Made by a program: the position numbers and the translations under genes. From M3007 sp964630705 (GTDB lineage Bacteria; Bacteroidota; Bacteroidia; Chitinophagales; Saprospiraceae), in the NCBI GenBank assembly GCA_964630705.1, contig CAZVZH010000001.1, forward strand, positions 18,656-82,655: a DNA stretch of 64,000 nucleotides, written 5' to 3'. Below the pieces are notes generated by a model. That model was not told the origin of the DNA, made no database searches, and worked only from the letters and a program-made list of their open reading frames with translations. This document shows positions 1 through 9,285 of this stretch, one piece after another. The stretch's first letter is position 1. Every line of letters begins with the position of its first letter.

Positions 1-56
1 GTTAAAAGCGGTATATTTCCGCCGAGACTCTATTCCTTATAAATGCTTACCTGCTT

Positions 57-3000
57 ATGAAAAAATTACTTTTACTCCTGCTATGCCTTTGGCTGTGCGG
101 TACGGTCGCCTGGGCGCAAATCCCGAATGGCAGCACCGCTCCCAACTTCACGGTTACGAATGTCAACCCGAATTCGGGTTATGGAGCCATTACGCTTTAC
201 GACCTGCTCAACCAGGGCAAAACCGTTTATCTGGATGTGTTTGCTACCTGGTGCGTTCCGTGCTGGAACTACCACAACACCCATGCCTTGAAGGATGTTT
301 GGGACCAATATGGCCCCAACGGCACCAATGAGGCTTTTGTGATTTCCATTGAAGGCGATGCGAGCACTTCTGTGCCCTGTATTTGGAACGGCTCGGGCTG
401 TACCGGTGGCACTACCGGCGACTGGACGGCTGACACGCCTTATCCGATTGCCGATTATTCGGCTATCATGGGCCTTTACCAGGTGACTTATTACCCTACG
501 ATTTTCATGATTTGCCCTGCTGATAAAAAGGTGTACGAAGTGGGGCAGCAGGGGTCCTCCGGACTTTGGAGCGCCCGCTCGACGTATTGTCCGCCCCTGG
601 TGGTTAACACCACCATAAACAGTGTGGAAGACACCCGTTGCTATGGAAGCAGTACGGGGAAAATTGATATTTCTGTGTCGGGGGGTACCGGCCCGTACAC
701 GTACAATTGGTCGAACGGCGCCAATACTCAGGATTTGATCAACATACCCGCCGGCACCTACGAATGTACTGTCACCAATGCGCAAGGCTGGACGGGCGAA
801 ACCGGACCAATTACCGTAAACGACCCGCCGGCGCCGCTGGCCCTGAATTTAGTCGAAACCACACCCGTAGGCTGTAATGGCATTCTAGGGAGCATCACCC
901 TGGAGGCCTCCGGCGGCTGGGCCGACAATTATACGTATACCTGGAGCAACGGCATGACCGGTCCTTCGGCCTCGCCGCTTAACGCAGGCACCTATATTTG
1001 TACCGTTACGGACGACAGAGGCTGCACCAAAACCCGAAGCACAGTACTTGCGCCGGCAGCTATACCAACGGCCAGTATAGAACCTCCGGGAACCGTCTCT
1101 TGTCTGACACCGATCGTCACGCTCACGGCTTCCGGAACTGGTGGATACAGCGGAACCTACGAGTTCAATTGGTTTGCCTCCAATGGAGGTAATTTTACCA
1201 GCGGCACGCAATCATTTCAGGCCCAGGTTAATGCAGCGGGCAACTACACCGTCCAGGTATCTGATGCGGTGACCACCTGCGCAGGATTTGCAACGGTTTC
1301 GGTCAGTTCCAATATCGATCTTCCTGCTGCGGACGCCGGACCTTCGATGGCGCTTACCTGCACCAATCCGACGGCCACCCTGCAGGGCACGGGCAGTTCC
1401 GGAAACAATTTTCAATACCTCTGGACGCCAATCAACGGCGGGCACATTGTTTCGGGAGCAACTACCTTGAATCCTGTGGTGGACTCCCTGGGCGATTACA
1501 TCTTAAAAGTCACCAATACCACCAACGGCTGCACCAAAGTAGACACCGCCGGGGTTGCCGCCAATACCACGCCGCCGGCGACCAGCGCAACGGGCGGAAC
1601 GCTCACCTGTGTTGTCAGCGAAACAGGTTTGACCGCCACCACAAACGCCGGCAACCCGGGCTTTGCCTGGGCCGGCCCGAACGGTTACAGTTCCAACCTT
1701 CCGAATCCGGTGGTAAATGTGGTGGGAGAGTACCTGCTCACCGTTACTGATTCTGTGAATGGGTGCACCAACACCGCTACTGCGCAGGTGGCGTTAAACA
1801 ACACCCCGCCCGGAGCGGGCGCCAGCGGCGGAACGCTGAATTGCGTGCAAAACTCGGTTCAACTGAATGGAACCTCTACCAACCCGGACGCCACCTTTGC
1901 CTGGACCGGCCCCAACGGCTTCACCAGCGCTATTCCGAACCCGACGGTTCAGGAAACCGGCGACTACCAGTTGGTCACAACCGATACAATCAACGGCTGC
2001 ACCTCGACGGCTCAAGCCAGTGTCGACCAAAACACTACGCCGCCAGTGGCGGCTGCTACTACGCCAGGCAACCTGAATTGCACGGTTTCCCAATTGGTTT
2101 TGGACGGCACCGGTTCTTCTCAAGGGTCGAACATCAGCTATGCCTGGACGACAGCCGACGGCCACATCGTGTCGGGAGAAAACTCGGCGACGCCTACCGT
2201 TGATGCTGTGGGGACCTATGCTTTATTGGTGACCAATGCCGATAACGGCTGCACCGCTACCACGACTACGCCGGTAGTGCAAAGCGCTCCGGTCACTGCA
2301 GCGATTAATGATCCGGCCCACGTTTCCTGTTCGGGCGGCTCCAACGGCAGCGCGGAGGCCACGCCAGGAGGCGGCAATTCCAATTATACCTATGCCTGGA
2401 GCAATGGCGATACGACCCAAACCACGGTCAACCTCAGTGCCGGCACGTATACTGTTGTAGTAACCGATGGCGAAAACTGTTCGGCTACTGCCACGGTAGT
2501 CATCACCCAACCAGCGGTGTTGCAACCGCATGCCAGCGCTACACCGCAGAGCGCTTCGGGGGTAAACGACGGTACCGCTACGGCCAATCCGACTGGCGGC
2601 ACACCCGCCTACGCCTATGCCTGGAGCAATGGCGAAACGACGCAAACTATTACCAATCTGGCGCCGGGCACCTACACCGTTACGGTGACGGATGAGCATG
2701 GCTGCACCGCCCTGCAATCGACTACCGTCAACGCGTTCAACTGTACGATCGCGGGCACTATTTCCGGTACGGGAATCACTTGTTTCGGCGCCAATAACGG
2801 CAGCGCCACCGTGGCCCTGACCGGCGCCAACGACCCTGTGACCTATGCCTGGAGCAATGGCGGAAACAGCCCAACTATTGAAAACTTGAGTCCGGGCGTC
2901 TACTCCGTTGAGGTCATCGATGCAACCAATTGCGCTACTGTTTTGAATATTTCCATTGCCGAGCCAGCTGAGTTGGAAACCCATGCCTCTGCCACCGGTG

Positions 3001-4412
3001 AAACAGCCGCGGGCGCCAACGACGGCACCGCGACCGCTGCGCCCACCGGCGGCACTGTTCCGTACGCTTATGCCTGGAGTAATGGCGAAACCACCGCAAC
3101 CATTACCGGTTTGACGCCGGGCGCTTATACCGTAATTATTACGGATGCCAATGGCTGTACTGACCAGCAAACTGTAGTTGTGAACGCCTTCAATTGCGCC
3201 CTTGTCGTTCAGGCAGCGGTAACCAATGCGAGTTGCCCGGATCGGAACGACGGCCTGATCGCCTTGTCGCCCAGCGGCGGCGCCGAACCCTATGCTTTCG
3301 AATGGAGCAACGGGAACAGCTCGGCAACGGCTGAGGGGCTGGCCGCCGGCAACTACTCCGTTACGCTCACCGATGCCAACAACTGCATCTTTATTGAGTC
3401 GTACACCATTTCAGACGCCGATCAAATGGCGCCGGTAATTGCTGCGCAAAATGCTACCCTGGCGCTCAGCAACACCGGTTCGGCCACGGCGACTATGCAA
3501 AATCTGGGCGCAACTGCTACGGACAATTGCGCGCTCGCCGAACTGAGTATTTCACCGAATACATTCGACTGCTCGGACCTCGGCGAACACACCGTTGTCA
3601 TCAGCGCCACGGACGCTGCCGGCAATTCCGCCAGTATTTCAATCACGGTAACGGTAGTGGACAACCTGCCGCCCACCGTCGAATGTCCGCCGAGCAGTAC
3701 CCATTGCTGGTACGACAACGAGGTGCAGTATGCCGCGCCGGTAGCCCAGGACAATTGCCTGGCCAATGGCGGCGTCTGGAACCTCGAAAGCGGTTTGCCC
3801 AGCGGCGCCACCTTCCCCGTTGGCACAACGGTGCAGGAGTACTCCTTTACCGATCAGAGCGGCAATCAGGGCACTTGTTCTTTTGCTGTTACCATTACCA
3901 GTCCGGTTGTACTGACGCTAAACAGTGTCAAACACGATGTGGATAATCAAGGCCAAGGCGCCATCGACATTTCAGTGAATGGCGGCAGCCAGCCTTATTC
4001 CTTTACCTGGACCGACGCCAGCGGCACGGTTTTGGGCAATACGGAAGATTTGACTGACCTGCGCGCCGGCACCTATTTCGTTGTGATCAAAGACGCGAAT
4101 GGTTGCGTTTTGAGCAACGAAGGAATTGTGGTAGACAACACCTCCGGCGCCAGCGAACCCGACTGGCTCCAGGGCGTGCGCCTGCAGCCTAACCCAACCA
4201 CCGGATTTACGCGAGTCGTTTTTACCCGACCCGCGTCTGGCGATATGCAAATCAGCATCTTCGATGCAACGGGCCGGCTCCTGCGCCAGCAACACGCGGG
4301 CGCGCAACAAACCGTGTTGCTCGATGCCAGCGCTTTCCCCGCCGGGGCTTATACGGTGCGCTTTTCGGACCAGACAGGTTTTGGGGTCCGGAAATGGATC
4401 GTGCTGCGATAA
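57..4412 (+). CDS. Thioredoxin-fold / SprB-repeat giant surface protein with T9SS type A sorting domain
   Basis: 1451 residues starting at an ATG that begins a signal peptide (MKKLLLLLLCLWLCG...AWAQ). Residues about 25-175 form a thioredoxin-like domain with a WCVPC redox motif (Cys66, Cys69). Then follow Cys-poor PKD/Ig-like repeats (about 190-740), SprB-type repeats with the signature YAWSNG (about 760-1120) and a HYR-like module (about 1130-1280). The last 75 residues (LQPNPTTGFTRVVF... to KWIVLR) match a T9SS type A sorting domain. The protein is therefore inferred to cross the outer membrane by T9SS and be anchored or released at the surface. Whether the CxxC acts on the protein's own domains or on a partner is unknown. 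A strong terminator follows at 4443. The thioredoxin fold and sorting domain are clear; the exact repeat borders are approximate. Confidence 0.9.
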   Translation: MKKLLLLLLCLWLCGTVAWAQIPNGSTAPNFTVTNVNPNSGYGAITLYDLLNQGKTVYLDVFATWCVPCWNYHNTHALKDVWDQYGPNGTNEAFVISIEGDASTSVPCIWNGSGCTGGTTGDWTADTPYPIADYSAIMGLYQVTYYPTIFMICPADKKVYEVGQQGSSGLWSARSTYCPPLVVNTTINSVEDTRCYGSSTGKIDISVSGGTGPYTYNWSNGANTQDLINIPAGTYECTVTNAQGWTGETGPITVNDPPAPLALNLVETTPVGCNGILGSITLEASGGWADNYTYTWSNGMTGPSASPLNAGTYICTVTDDRGCTKTRSTVLAPAAIPTASIEPPGTVSCLTPIVTLTASGTGGYSGTYEFNWFASNGGNFTSGTQSFQAQVNAAGNYTVQVSDAVTTCAGFATVSVSSNIDLPAADAGPSMALTCTNPTATLQGTGSSGNNFQYLWTPINGGHIVSGATTLNPVVDSLGDYILKVTNTTNGCTKVDTAGVAANTTPPATSATGGTLTCVVSETGLTATTNAGNPGFAWAGPNGYSSNLPNPVVNVVGEYLLTVTDSVNGCTNTATAQVALNNTPPGAGASGGTLNCVQNSVQLNGTSTNPDATFAWTGPNGFTSAIPNPTVQETGDYQLVTTDTINGCTSTAQASVDQNTTPPVAAATTPGNLNCTVSQLVLDGTGSSQGSNISYAWTTADGHIVSGENSATPTVDAVGTYALLVTNADNGCTATTTTPVVQSAPVTAAINDPAHVSCSGGSNGSAEATPGGGNSNYTYAWSNGDTTQTTVNLSAGTYTVVVTDGENCSATATVVITQPAVLQPHASATPQSASGVNDGTATANPTGGTPAYAYAWSNGETTQTITNLAPGTYTVTVTDEHGCTALQSTTVNAFNCTIAGTISGTGITCFGANNGSATVALTGANDPVTYAWSNGGNSPTIENLSPGVYSVEVIDATNCATVLNISIAEPAELETHASATGETAAGANDGTATAAPTGGTVPYAYAWSNGETTATITGLTPGAYTVIITDANGCTDQQTVVVNAFNCALVVQAAVTNASCPDRNDGLIALSPSGGAEPYAFEWSNGNSSATAEGLAAGNYSVTLTDANNCIFIESYTISDADQMAPVIAAQNATLALSNTGSATATMQNLGATATDNCALAELSISPNTFDCSDLGEHTVVISATDAAGNSASISITVTVVDNLPPTVECPPSSTHCWYDNEVQYAAPVAQDNCLANGGVWNLESGLPSGATFPVGTTVQEYSFTDQSGNQGTCSFAVTITSPVVLTLNSVKHDVDNQGQGAIDISVNGGSQPYSFTWTDASGTVLGNTEDLTDLRAGTYFVVIKDANGCVLSNEGIVVDNTSGASEPDWLQGVRLQPNPTTGFTRVVFTRPASGDMQISIFDATGRLLRQQHAGAQQTVLLDASAFPAGAYTVRFSDQTGFGVRKWIVLR
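2391..3088 (+). repeat. Regular SprB-encoding DNA repeats
   Basis: The 20-base core tatgcctggagcaatggcga occurs at 2391, 2616, 2844 (last base differs) and 3069 (one base differs). The spacing is 225, 228 and 225 bases, that is 75-76 codons. The core encodes YAWSNG(D/E/G). Regular spacing and near-identity suggest recent tandem duplication or gene conversion inside the giant gene. Confidence 0.8.
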
Positions 4413-4442
4413 ATAGTGTTTTGCTTACCTTTTCAAAACTGC

Positions 4443-4478
4443 ACGCCGGAGGGGACCGCCCCTCCGGCGTTTTTTTTT
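4443..4478 (+). terminator. Intrinsic terminator after the SprB-repeat gene
   Basis: A 12-base-pair GC-rich stem (4443-4454 pairing with 4459-4470) with an ACCG loop is followed by a run of nine T. It lies 30 bases after the stop codon of the giant surface protein. Confidence 0.9.
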
Positions 4479-4604
4479 GAAACGAGCAGCACCGGTCCTC
4501 ATTAGGCTGCCACAAATTTTTAAATTACCGTAGCCGCAGCAATTTTATTAGGTATTCCGGGGTTCAATACAGAAATACAAGCCTGCATTTTCAATCTGGA
4601 AGGT

Positions 4605-5237
4605 GTGATTGCCGACACGGAGAAATATCACTTCCAGGCATGGCGGCAGGTCGGTAATCAACTCGGCCTGAGTTTACCTGAAGAGCACTTATTTTCCTTG
4701 AAGAATTTGAGCGGCCTGGCAACCCTCGAAAAAATTCTGGACTGGGGAAAGGTGTATATGCCGGAGGCTGAAAAATTGTACTGGGCTGACCGGAAGAATA
4801 ATTTGTACCACCAACTGATTGCGGATTTAAAGCCGGGGGAAATACTGCCGGGGGTCCTGATTTTCCTGCGCCACTTGCGTGGCATGGAAATTAAGACAGC
4901 GCTCTGCTCATCGGCCCCTCATACTACGGCCATTCTAAAATCCGCTCAGATGGAGCCTTTTTTTGAAGCCGTCATCGATAGCGGCGTTTTTAAAAAGCCC
5001 AAGCCCGACCCCCAAAGTTTTTTGCTTGCTGCCGATGCGCTGGGGGTATCGCCCGGCGCTTGCCTGGTTTTCGAGTCCGATCCGCAAGGCATTGAGGCTG
5101 CTTTACTGGGCGGTTTTTCTGTGGCAGGCGTTGGCGATCCGGTTGAACTGTGTCGAGCGCATTTTACTATCCCGAGTTTTGCTGGGTTTCGGCTGCCTGC
5201 ACTCATGAAACAACTTTTTGAACAAGAAACATCGTGA
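4605..5237 (+). CDS. Beta-phosphoglucomutase-like HAD protein lacking catalytic residues
   Basis: The first conventional start is the GTG at 4605 (210 residues), but homology clearly begins earlier. In frame from 4575 the sequence reads IQACIFNLEGVIADTEKYHF, which is the HAD motif I strand. No ATG, GTG or TTG lies between the in-frame stop at 4521 and 4605. The fold and the H of DTxxYHFxAW resemble beta-phosphoglucomutase, and motif II (CSSAPH) and the Lys of KKPKPDP are present. However, motif I is NLE instead of DxD, the cap motif has SGLATL where VSREDSL is usual (Arg lost), and motif IV is FESDPQG instead of FEDSxxG. The enzyme is probably inactive as a phosphotransferase: either a pseudoenzyme or a decaying gene. 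Its stop overlaps the next open frame, and an alpha-amylase lies two genes downstream, which fits a maltose-type origin. Confidence 0.7.
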   Translation: MIADTEKYHFQAWRQVGNQLGLSLPEEHLFSLKNLSGLATLEKILDWGKVYMPEAEKLYWADRKNNLYHQLIADLKPGEILPGVLIFLRHLRGMEIKTALCSSAPHTTAILKSAQMEPFFEAVIDSGVFKKPKPDPQSFLLAADALGVSPGACLVFESDPQGIEAALLGGFSVAGVGDPVELCRAHFTIPSFAGFRLPALMKQLFEQETS

Positions 5238-5242
5238 TTCCC

Positions 5243-5836
5243 ATGAAGATAAATCTCCTTTTAGCTGTTTTGGTAGCCGTTTTGGGTTGGGCAACGTGTA
5301 AAAATTTGAAAAATCCGGTCAGTCCGGCGCCGGAACCCGGCCAAACCAACGCGCCGGCCGATGAAGGCCCAAGCGGCTGGCATGCTTCGCGGGTGATCAA
5401 CGAATACCACGCCGATTCAGCAGGCACCTACCAGGTAACCGCGCCACCCCGGATGGTGGATGTCCCCGTGGATGCACTCCCGCCAGCCACCGCCAGCCAC
5501 CGGGCTTATTTGAGTAGTGGCTACTGGCACCTCAATATGGCCTACCAACCCAGCGACACTACAGTGCATGTGCATTACCAAAATAAGTGGTTGAAATTCA
5601 GGGAAGACCAAACTTTCGACATCCTGATCAACGGCAAACCGGTGGATACCGGCCGCTGGAACTGGGATGTGGATAAAAATGAAATCTACCTGTCGTGCCG
5701 CGACCCTTATCTGAACAATACCTGGGAGGTCAACGATAGAGGGTTTCTTATGATTTGGAAAGGAAACACCAGCCTGAACGTCACCGGTATTCAAATTCGC
5801 GTAGTCGGCTCGGGCACCTTACCTTCGGGCCAATAA
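5243..5836 (+). CDS. Hypothetical lipoprotein
   Basis: 197 residues from the ATG at 5243, chosen over an in-frame GTG at 5234 because it starts directly with a lipoprotein signal (MKINLLLAVLVAVLGWATC, lipid Cys near residue 19). After a Pro-rich linker comes a soluble domain with many Trp/Tyr (SGYWHLNM, LKFREDQTFDILINGK, GRWNWDVDKNEIYLSC). This resembles the small beta-barrel/lipocalin-like stress domains common in Bacteroidota, but I cannot name a family. It follows the HAD gene by 5 bases and precedes the GH13 lipoprotein, so all three may share a transcript. Confidence 0.75.
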   Translation: MKINLLLAVLVAVLGWATCKNLKNPVSPAPEPGQTNAPADEGPSGWHASRVINEYHADSAGTYQVTAPPRMVDVPVDALPPATASHRAYLSSGYWHLNMAYQPSDTTVHVHYQNKWLKFREDQTFDILINGKPVDTGRWNWDVDKNEIYLSCRDPYLNNTWEVNDRGFLMIWKGNTSLNVTGIQIRVVGSGTLPSGQ

Positions 5837-5859
5837 CCGTTCGACTTTTTAAGCTGCCC

Positions 5860-7281
5860 ATGAGCAATTCGCTACACCAATGTAAATGGATCTGCTGGCT
5901 ATCTGTTTTGTTAGCCGGTTGCCAGAACCCGCCACCCGCAACAACAGTGAACGACCAACACGTCCAACGGCAAGCGGCCAAACAAATTCCAGCAACTCCG
6001 GAATGGGCGGCACAAGGCGTTTTGTATGAATGCAACACCCGCCAGTTTTCTGCGCAGGGAAACTTTGCCGGCATTGAAGCCCAACTGCCCAGACTTCGCA
6101 ACCTGGGCGTGGATATTCTCTGGCTCATGCCCATCCATCCGATCGGTGTAGAACGGCGGAAAGGTGCTTTGGGGAGCCCGTATTCTGTTCGGGATTATTA
6201 TGCCATCAACCCCGACTTCGGAACGCTGGAGGACTTCAAACGACTGGTTCAATCGGCACACCAACAAGAGATTAAGCTGATTTTAGACTGGGTGCCCAAC
6301 CATACGTCCTGGGACGCTGTGTGGAAAAACAAGCACCCGGAATATTACACCCGTTACCAAGGCGATTTCACGGTTCCGATCAACGAAAAGGGCGAACCCA
6401 TCGAGGACTGGTCGGACGTTTGCGACCTCGATTATTCCAATCCGGCACTTCGGGAAGCCATGATCCAGGCTATGCAATATTGGGTTCGGGAATGCGACAT
6501 CGACGGCTTCCGGGTAGACATGGCGGGCATGGTGCCCAACGATTTTTGGGCGCAGGTTCGCCCTGCGCTGGACTCCATCAAGCCCTTGTTTATGCTTTCA
6601 GAGTGGCAGGACGAACCAGCGCATTTTACCACTTGCTTCAACGCTAATTATGGCTGGAAATGGAAGGACGTCACCCGGGATATTGCTGCCGGCCGCCAAA
6701 CGCCCCGCTCCTTGGATACCTTGCTTCGGTATTTAAATAATTTTTATCCGGAGCATTACTTCCAATTGTATTTCACCCAAAACCACGACGAAAACACCTG
6801 GAACGGCACCGAAGTCGAACTTTACGGTCCGGCTGCAGACGCCTTCAACGTCCTGGCGTTCACCTGGCAGGGGATACCGATGCTTTACAATGGGCAGGAA
6901 GATGGGCTGGACGAGCGCCTCGAGTTTTTTGAAAAATCGCCTATACACTGGAAAAAATACGCGAAACAGGATTTTTTCACGCGGCTCTGCGAATTGCGGC
7001 ACGGCAACCAAGCCGTTTGGGCGGGCCGGGCTGGCGGGACGCTTCAGAAAATATCCAACGACAAGGAGGATCAAGTGTATGCCTTTTCCCGGGAGAAGAA
7101 CGGCGACCGGATCGTTGTGGTGCTCAACCTGAGTAAAGAGCGCGCTTCGGTTACCCTGAGGCCGGCAAATGCCCTGCTGGGCCCTTATGCCAATGTGTTT
7201 GGCCGAAGTACCATGCAAATGACCAAGGAGGTTACCCTCAATCTTAAACCTTGGGATTATATCGTATTGTCGAATAAATAA
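5860..7281 (+). CDS. Alpha-amylase family (GH13) lipoprotein
   Basis: 473 residues from the ATG at 5860, where a lipoprotein signal begins (CKWICWLSVLLAGC). An in-frame ATG at 5755 would add 35 signal-destroying residues. The catalytic barrel carries all four GH13 regions: DWVPNHT (His148), GFRVDM (nucleophile Asp220), LSEWQDE (acid/base Glu248) and QNHDEN (Asp310). A short C-terminal all-beta domain ends the protein. It should hydrolyse or transfer alpha-glucosidic bonds of starch, glycogen or maltodextrins while tethered to a membrane. Substrate and linkage cannot be told from sequence alone. Kup follows 24 bases later. Confidence 0.9.
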   Translation: MSNSLHQCKWICWLSVLLAGCQNPPPATTVNDQHVQRQAAKQIPATPEWAAQGVLYECNTRQFSAQGNFAGIEAQLPRLRNLGVDILWLMPIHPIGVERRKGALGSPYSVRDYYAINPDFGTLEDFKRLVQSAHQQEIKLILDWVPNHTSWDAVWKNKHPEYYTRYQGDFTVPINEKGEPIEDWSDVCDLDYSNPALREAMIQAMQYWVRECDIDGFRVDMAGMVPNDFWAQVRPALDSIKPLFMLSEWQDEPAHFTTCFNANYGWKWKDVTRDIAAGRQTPRSLDTLLRYLNNFYPEHYFQLYFTQNHDENTWNGTEVELYGPAADAFNVLAFTWQGIPMLYNGQEDGLDERLEFFEKSPIHWKKYAKQDFFTRLCELRHGNQAVWAGRAGGTLQKISNDKEDQVYAFSREKNGDRIVVVLNLSKERASVTLRPANALLGPYANVFGRSTMQMTKEVTLNLKPWDYIVLSNK

Positions 7282-7305
7282 ATAAGCAACTACCGGCTTA
7301 GCATC

Positions 7306-9285
7306 ATGGCCTCCAACGGCAGCTCTTCCCACCAACACGGACACCACCGCCTGCATCTGGCAGGCCTGATCATTACCCTGGGCATCATATACGGCGACAT
7401 CGGCACCTCGCCCCTGTATGTGATGCGCGCCATCGTCACCGACGGGATTGTTTTGCGAGAAACAATTCTGGGGGCGGTTTCGCTGGTGTTTTGGACCCTT
7501 ACGATTCAAACCACCTTCAAATATGTCACCCTGATCTTGCAGGCCGACAACAAAGGCGAGGGCGGTATTTTTTCGATGTATACCCTGGTACGGCGCCGGG
7601 CGAGATGGCTGATTTTTCCGGCCATGATCGGCGGTTGCGCGGTATTGTCGGAAGGCATGATCACGCCGCCTATTTCGGTCATTTCTGCGATCGAAGGCTT
7701 GCAGTCGATCGAGCAATTTCACGACATGCAGATCCCGACCGTGCAGATAACTTTGGTTATCATCACGGGGTTATTTCTATTTCAACAATTCGGAACGGCG
7801 GCTGTGGGCCGGTTTTTTGGACCGGTCATGTTGGTCTGGTTTTCTATGTTGGGGATACTCGGCGTGATTCAGATTGCGGGCGATTGGTCCGTATTCCACG
7901 CGCTCAACCCGGTGTATGCTGTAAAGGTGTTATTGCACCATCCGCATGCGCTGGTGCTCATGGGCGCCGTGTTTCTGTGCACCACGGGCGCGGAAGCTTT
8001 GTACGCCGATCTGGGCCACTGCGGTAAACAGAACATCCGGATTAGCTGGATTTTTGTAAAAACTTGCCTGGTACTCAATTATTTAGGGCAGGCGGCCTGG
8101 TGCTTGCATTTTGAAGGCCAGCCCCTGCCCGCCACCGACCAGAATCCTTTTTTCGGCATTATGGCGCACTGGTTTTTGCCGTTCGGCATTGCCATCGCTA
8201 CCCTCGCCGCGATCATTGCCAGCCAAGCCATGATCTCCGGCTCGTTCACGTTGGTAAGCGAAGCGATTCGGCTGGGGCTTTTGCCCAAACTGACGGTTCA
8301 ATTCCCGTCTGATCTGAAGGGGCAGTTATACGTTCCGGCAGTGAATACCCTGCTTTGGGCGGGCTGTGTTTTTGTGACCCTTCATTTCCAAAAAAGCACG
8401 GCAATGGAAGCCGCCTACGGCTTGTCGGTAACCATCACGATGTTGATGTCGACCATTTTGATGTCCAATTTCCTGATAACCAAACGTGTCGCCTCCCCTT
8501 GGGTCTGGGCGTTTTTGATCTGGTACTTGTTGTTCGAGGGGGCATTTTTCTCGGCTAACCTGTTAAAATTCCTGGATGGCGGTTATATCACCGTCGTGAT
8601 TGCTTCCCTGCTCTTCGCGCTGATGTACGTGTGGGTGAACGCCAAGCAGATCAAAAACCGGTTTTTGCAAAACACCAATATTCGCGACTACATCGATCAA
8701 CTGATTACCCTGAGCAACGACCCCGACATCCCGAAATACGCCACGAATCTGGTGTTTCTGAGCAATGCCAAATCGATGGGAAAGGTGGAGGAAAAAATCC
8801 TGTACTCGATTTTACAAACCCAGCCCAAACGCGCCGATGTGTACTGGTTTGTACACATCGAGGTGACCGACGAGCCGTACACCATGGAATATAAAGTGCG
8901 GGTGTTGGCGCCCGACGATGCCTACAAGGTGAATTTTCGCCTGGGTTTCCGGGTGGAGCAGCGCATGAATGTTTTTCTGAAAAGGGTAGTGGAAGACCTC
9001 CTGGAAAGCGGCGAACTCCACATTGAAGCCCGCTACCATGTGAGCAGCGCGGAATGGCCCACCGGCGATTTTAAATTTGTGATCATTCAGGAAGCGCTGT
9101 CGCATGAAAACGAATTGCCGGTGCTGGAGCAAATCACGATGAGTATTTACCTGGGCGTAAAAAGCGTCACGGCCTCTCCGCAAAACTGGTTCGGTTTGGA
9201 CAGCGATTCCGTTGAAATCGAAAAGGTGCCGCTGGTGCTCCGCCCTGTAGAAAATTTGCGGTTGGTTCGCATAAAAAATGACTAA
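7306..9285 (+). CDS. kup: Potassium transporter Kup (KUP/HAK/KT family)
   Basis: 659 residues, close to the usual bacterial length. The N-terminus has the family signature YGDIGTSPLYV (residues 29-39), followed by about twelve hydrophobic segments up to about residue 440 and a soluble C-terminal domain of about 200 residues. Kup imports K+ with protons across the inner membrane. A His-rich stretch (HQHGHHRLH) precedes the first helix. The last 8 bases overlap the start of the following glycosyltransferase gene, so the two are probably translated from one mRNA. Confidence 0.95.
   Translation: MASNGSSSHQHGHHRLHLAGLIITLGIIYGDIGTSPLYVMRAIVTDGIVLRETILGAVSLVFWTLTIQTTFKYVTLILQADNKGEGGIFSMYTLVRRRARWLIFPAMIGGCAVLSEGMITPPISVISAIEGLQSIEQFHDMQIPTVQITLVIITGLFLFQQFGTAAVGRFFGPVMLVWFSMLGILGVIQIAGDWSVFHALNPVYAVKVLLHHPHALVLMGAVFLCTTGAEALYADLGHCGKQNIRISWIFVKTCLVLNYLGQAAWCLHFEGQPLPATDQNPFFGIMAHWFLPFGIAIATLAAIIASQAMISGSFTLVSEAIRLGLLPKLTVQFPSDLKGQLYVPAVNTLLWAGCVFVTLHFQKSTAMEAAYGLSVTITMLMSTILMSNFLITKRVASPWVWAFLIWYLLFEGAFFSANLLKFLDGGYITVVIASLLFALMYVWVNAKQIKNRFLQNTNIRDYIDQLITLSNDPDIPKYATNLVFLSNAKSMGKVEEKILYSILQTQPKRADVYWFVHIEVTDEPYTMEYKVRVLAPDDAYKVNFRLGFRVEQRMNVFLKRVVEDLLESGELHIEARYHVSSAEWPTGDFKFVIIQEALSHENELPVLEQITMSIYLGVKSVTASPQNWFGLDSDSVEIEKVPLVLRPVENLRLVRIKND

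Noticed and set aside
2223..3170. A 315-codon minus-strand frame opposite the SprB repeats
   Set aside because: Its repetitive sequence mirrors the repeats of the real gene; there is no start context or homology.
6733..7722. A 329-codon minus-strand frame across the GH13 and kup genes
   Set aside because: It spans two strongly supported genes on the other strand and shows no family features.
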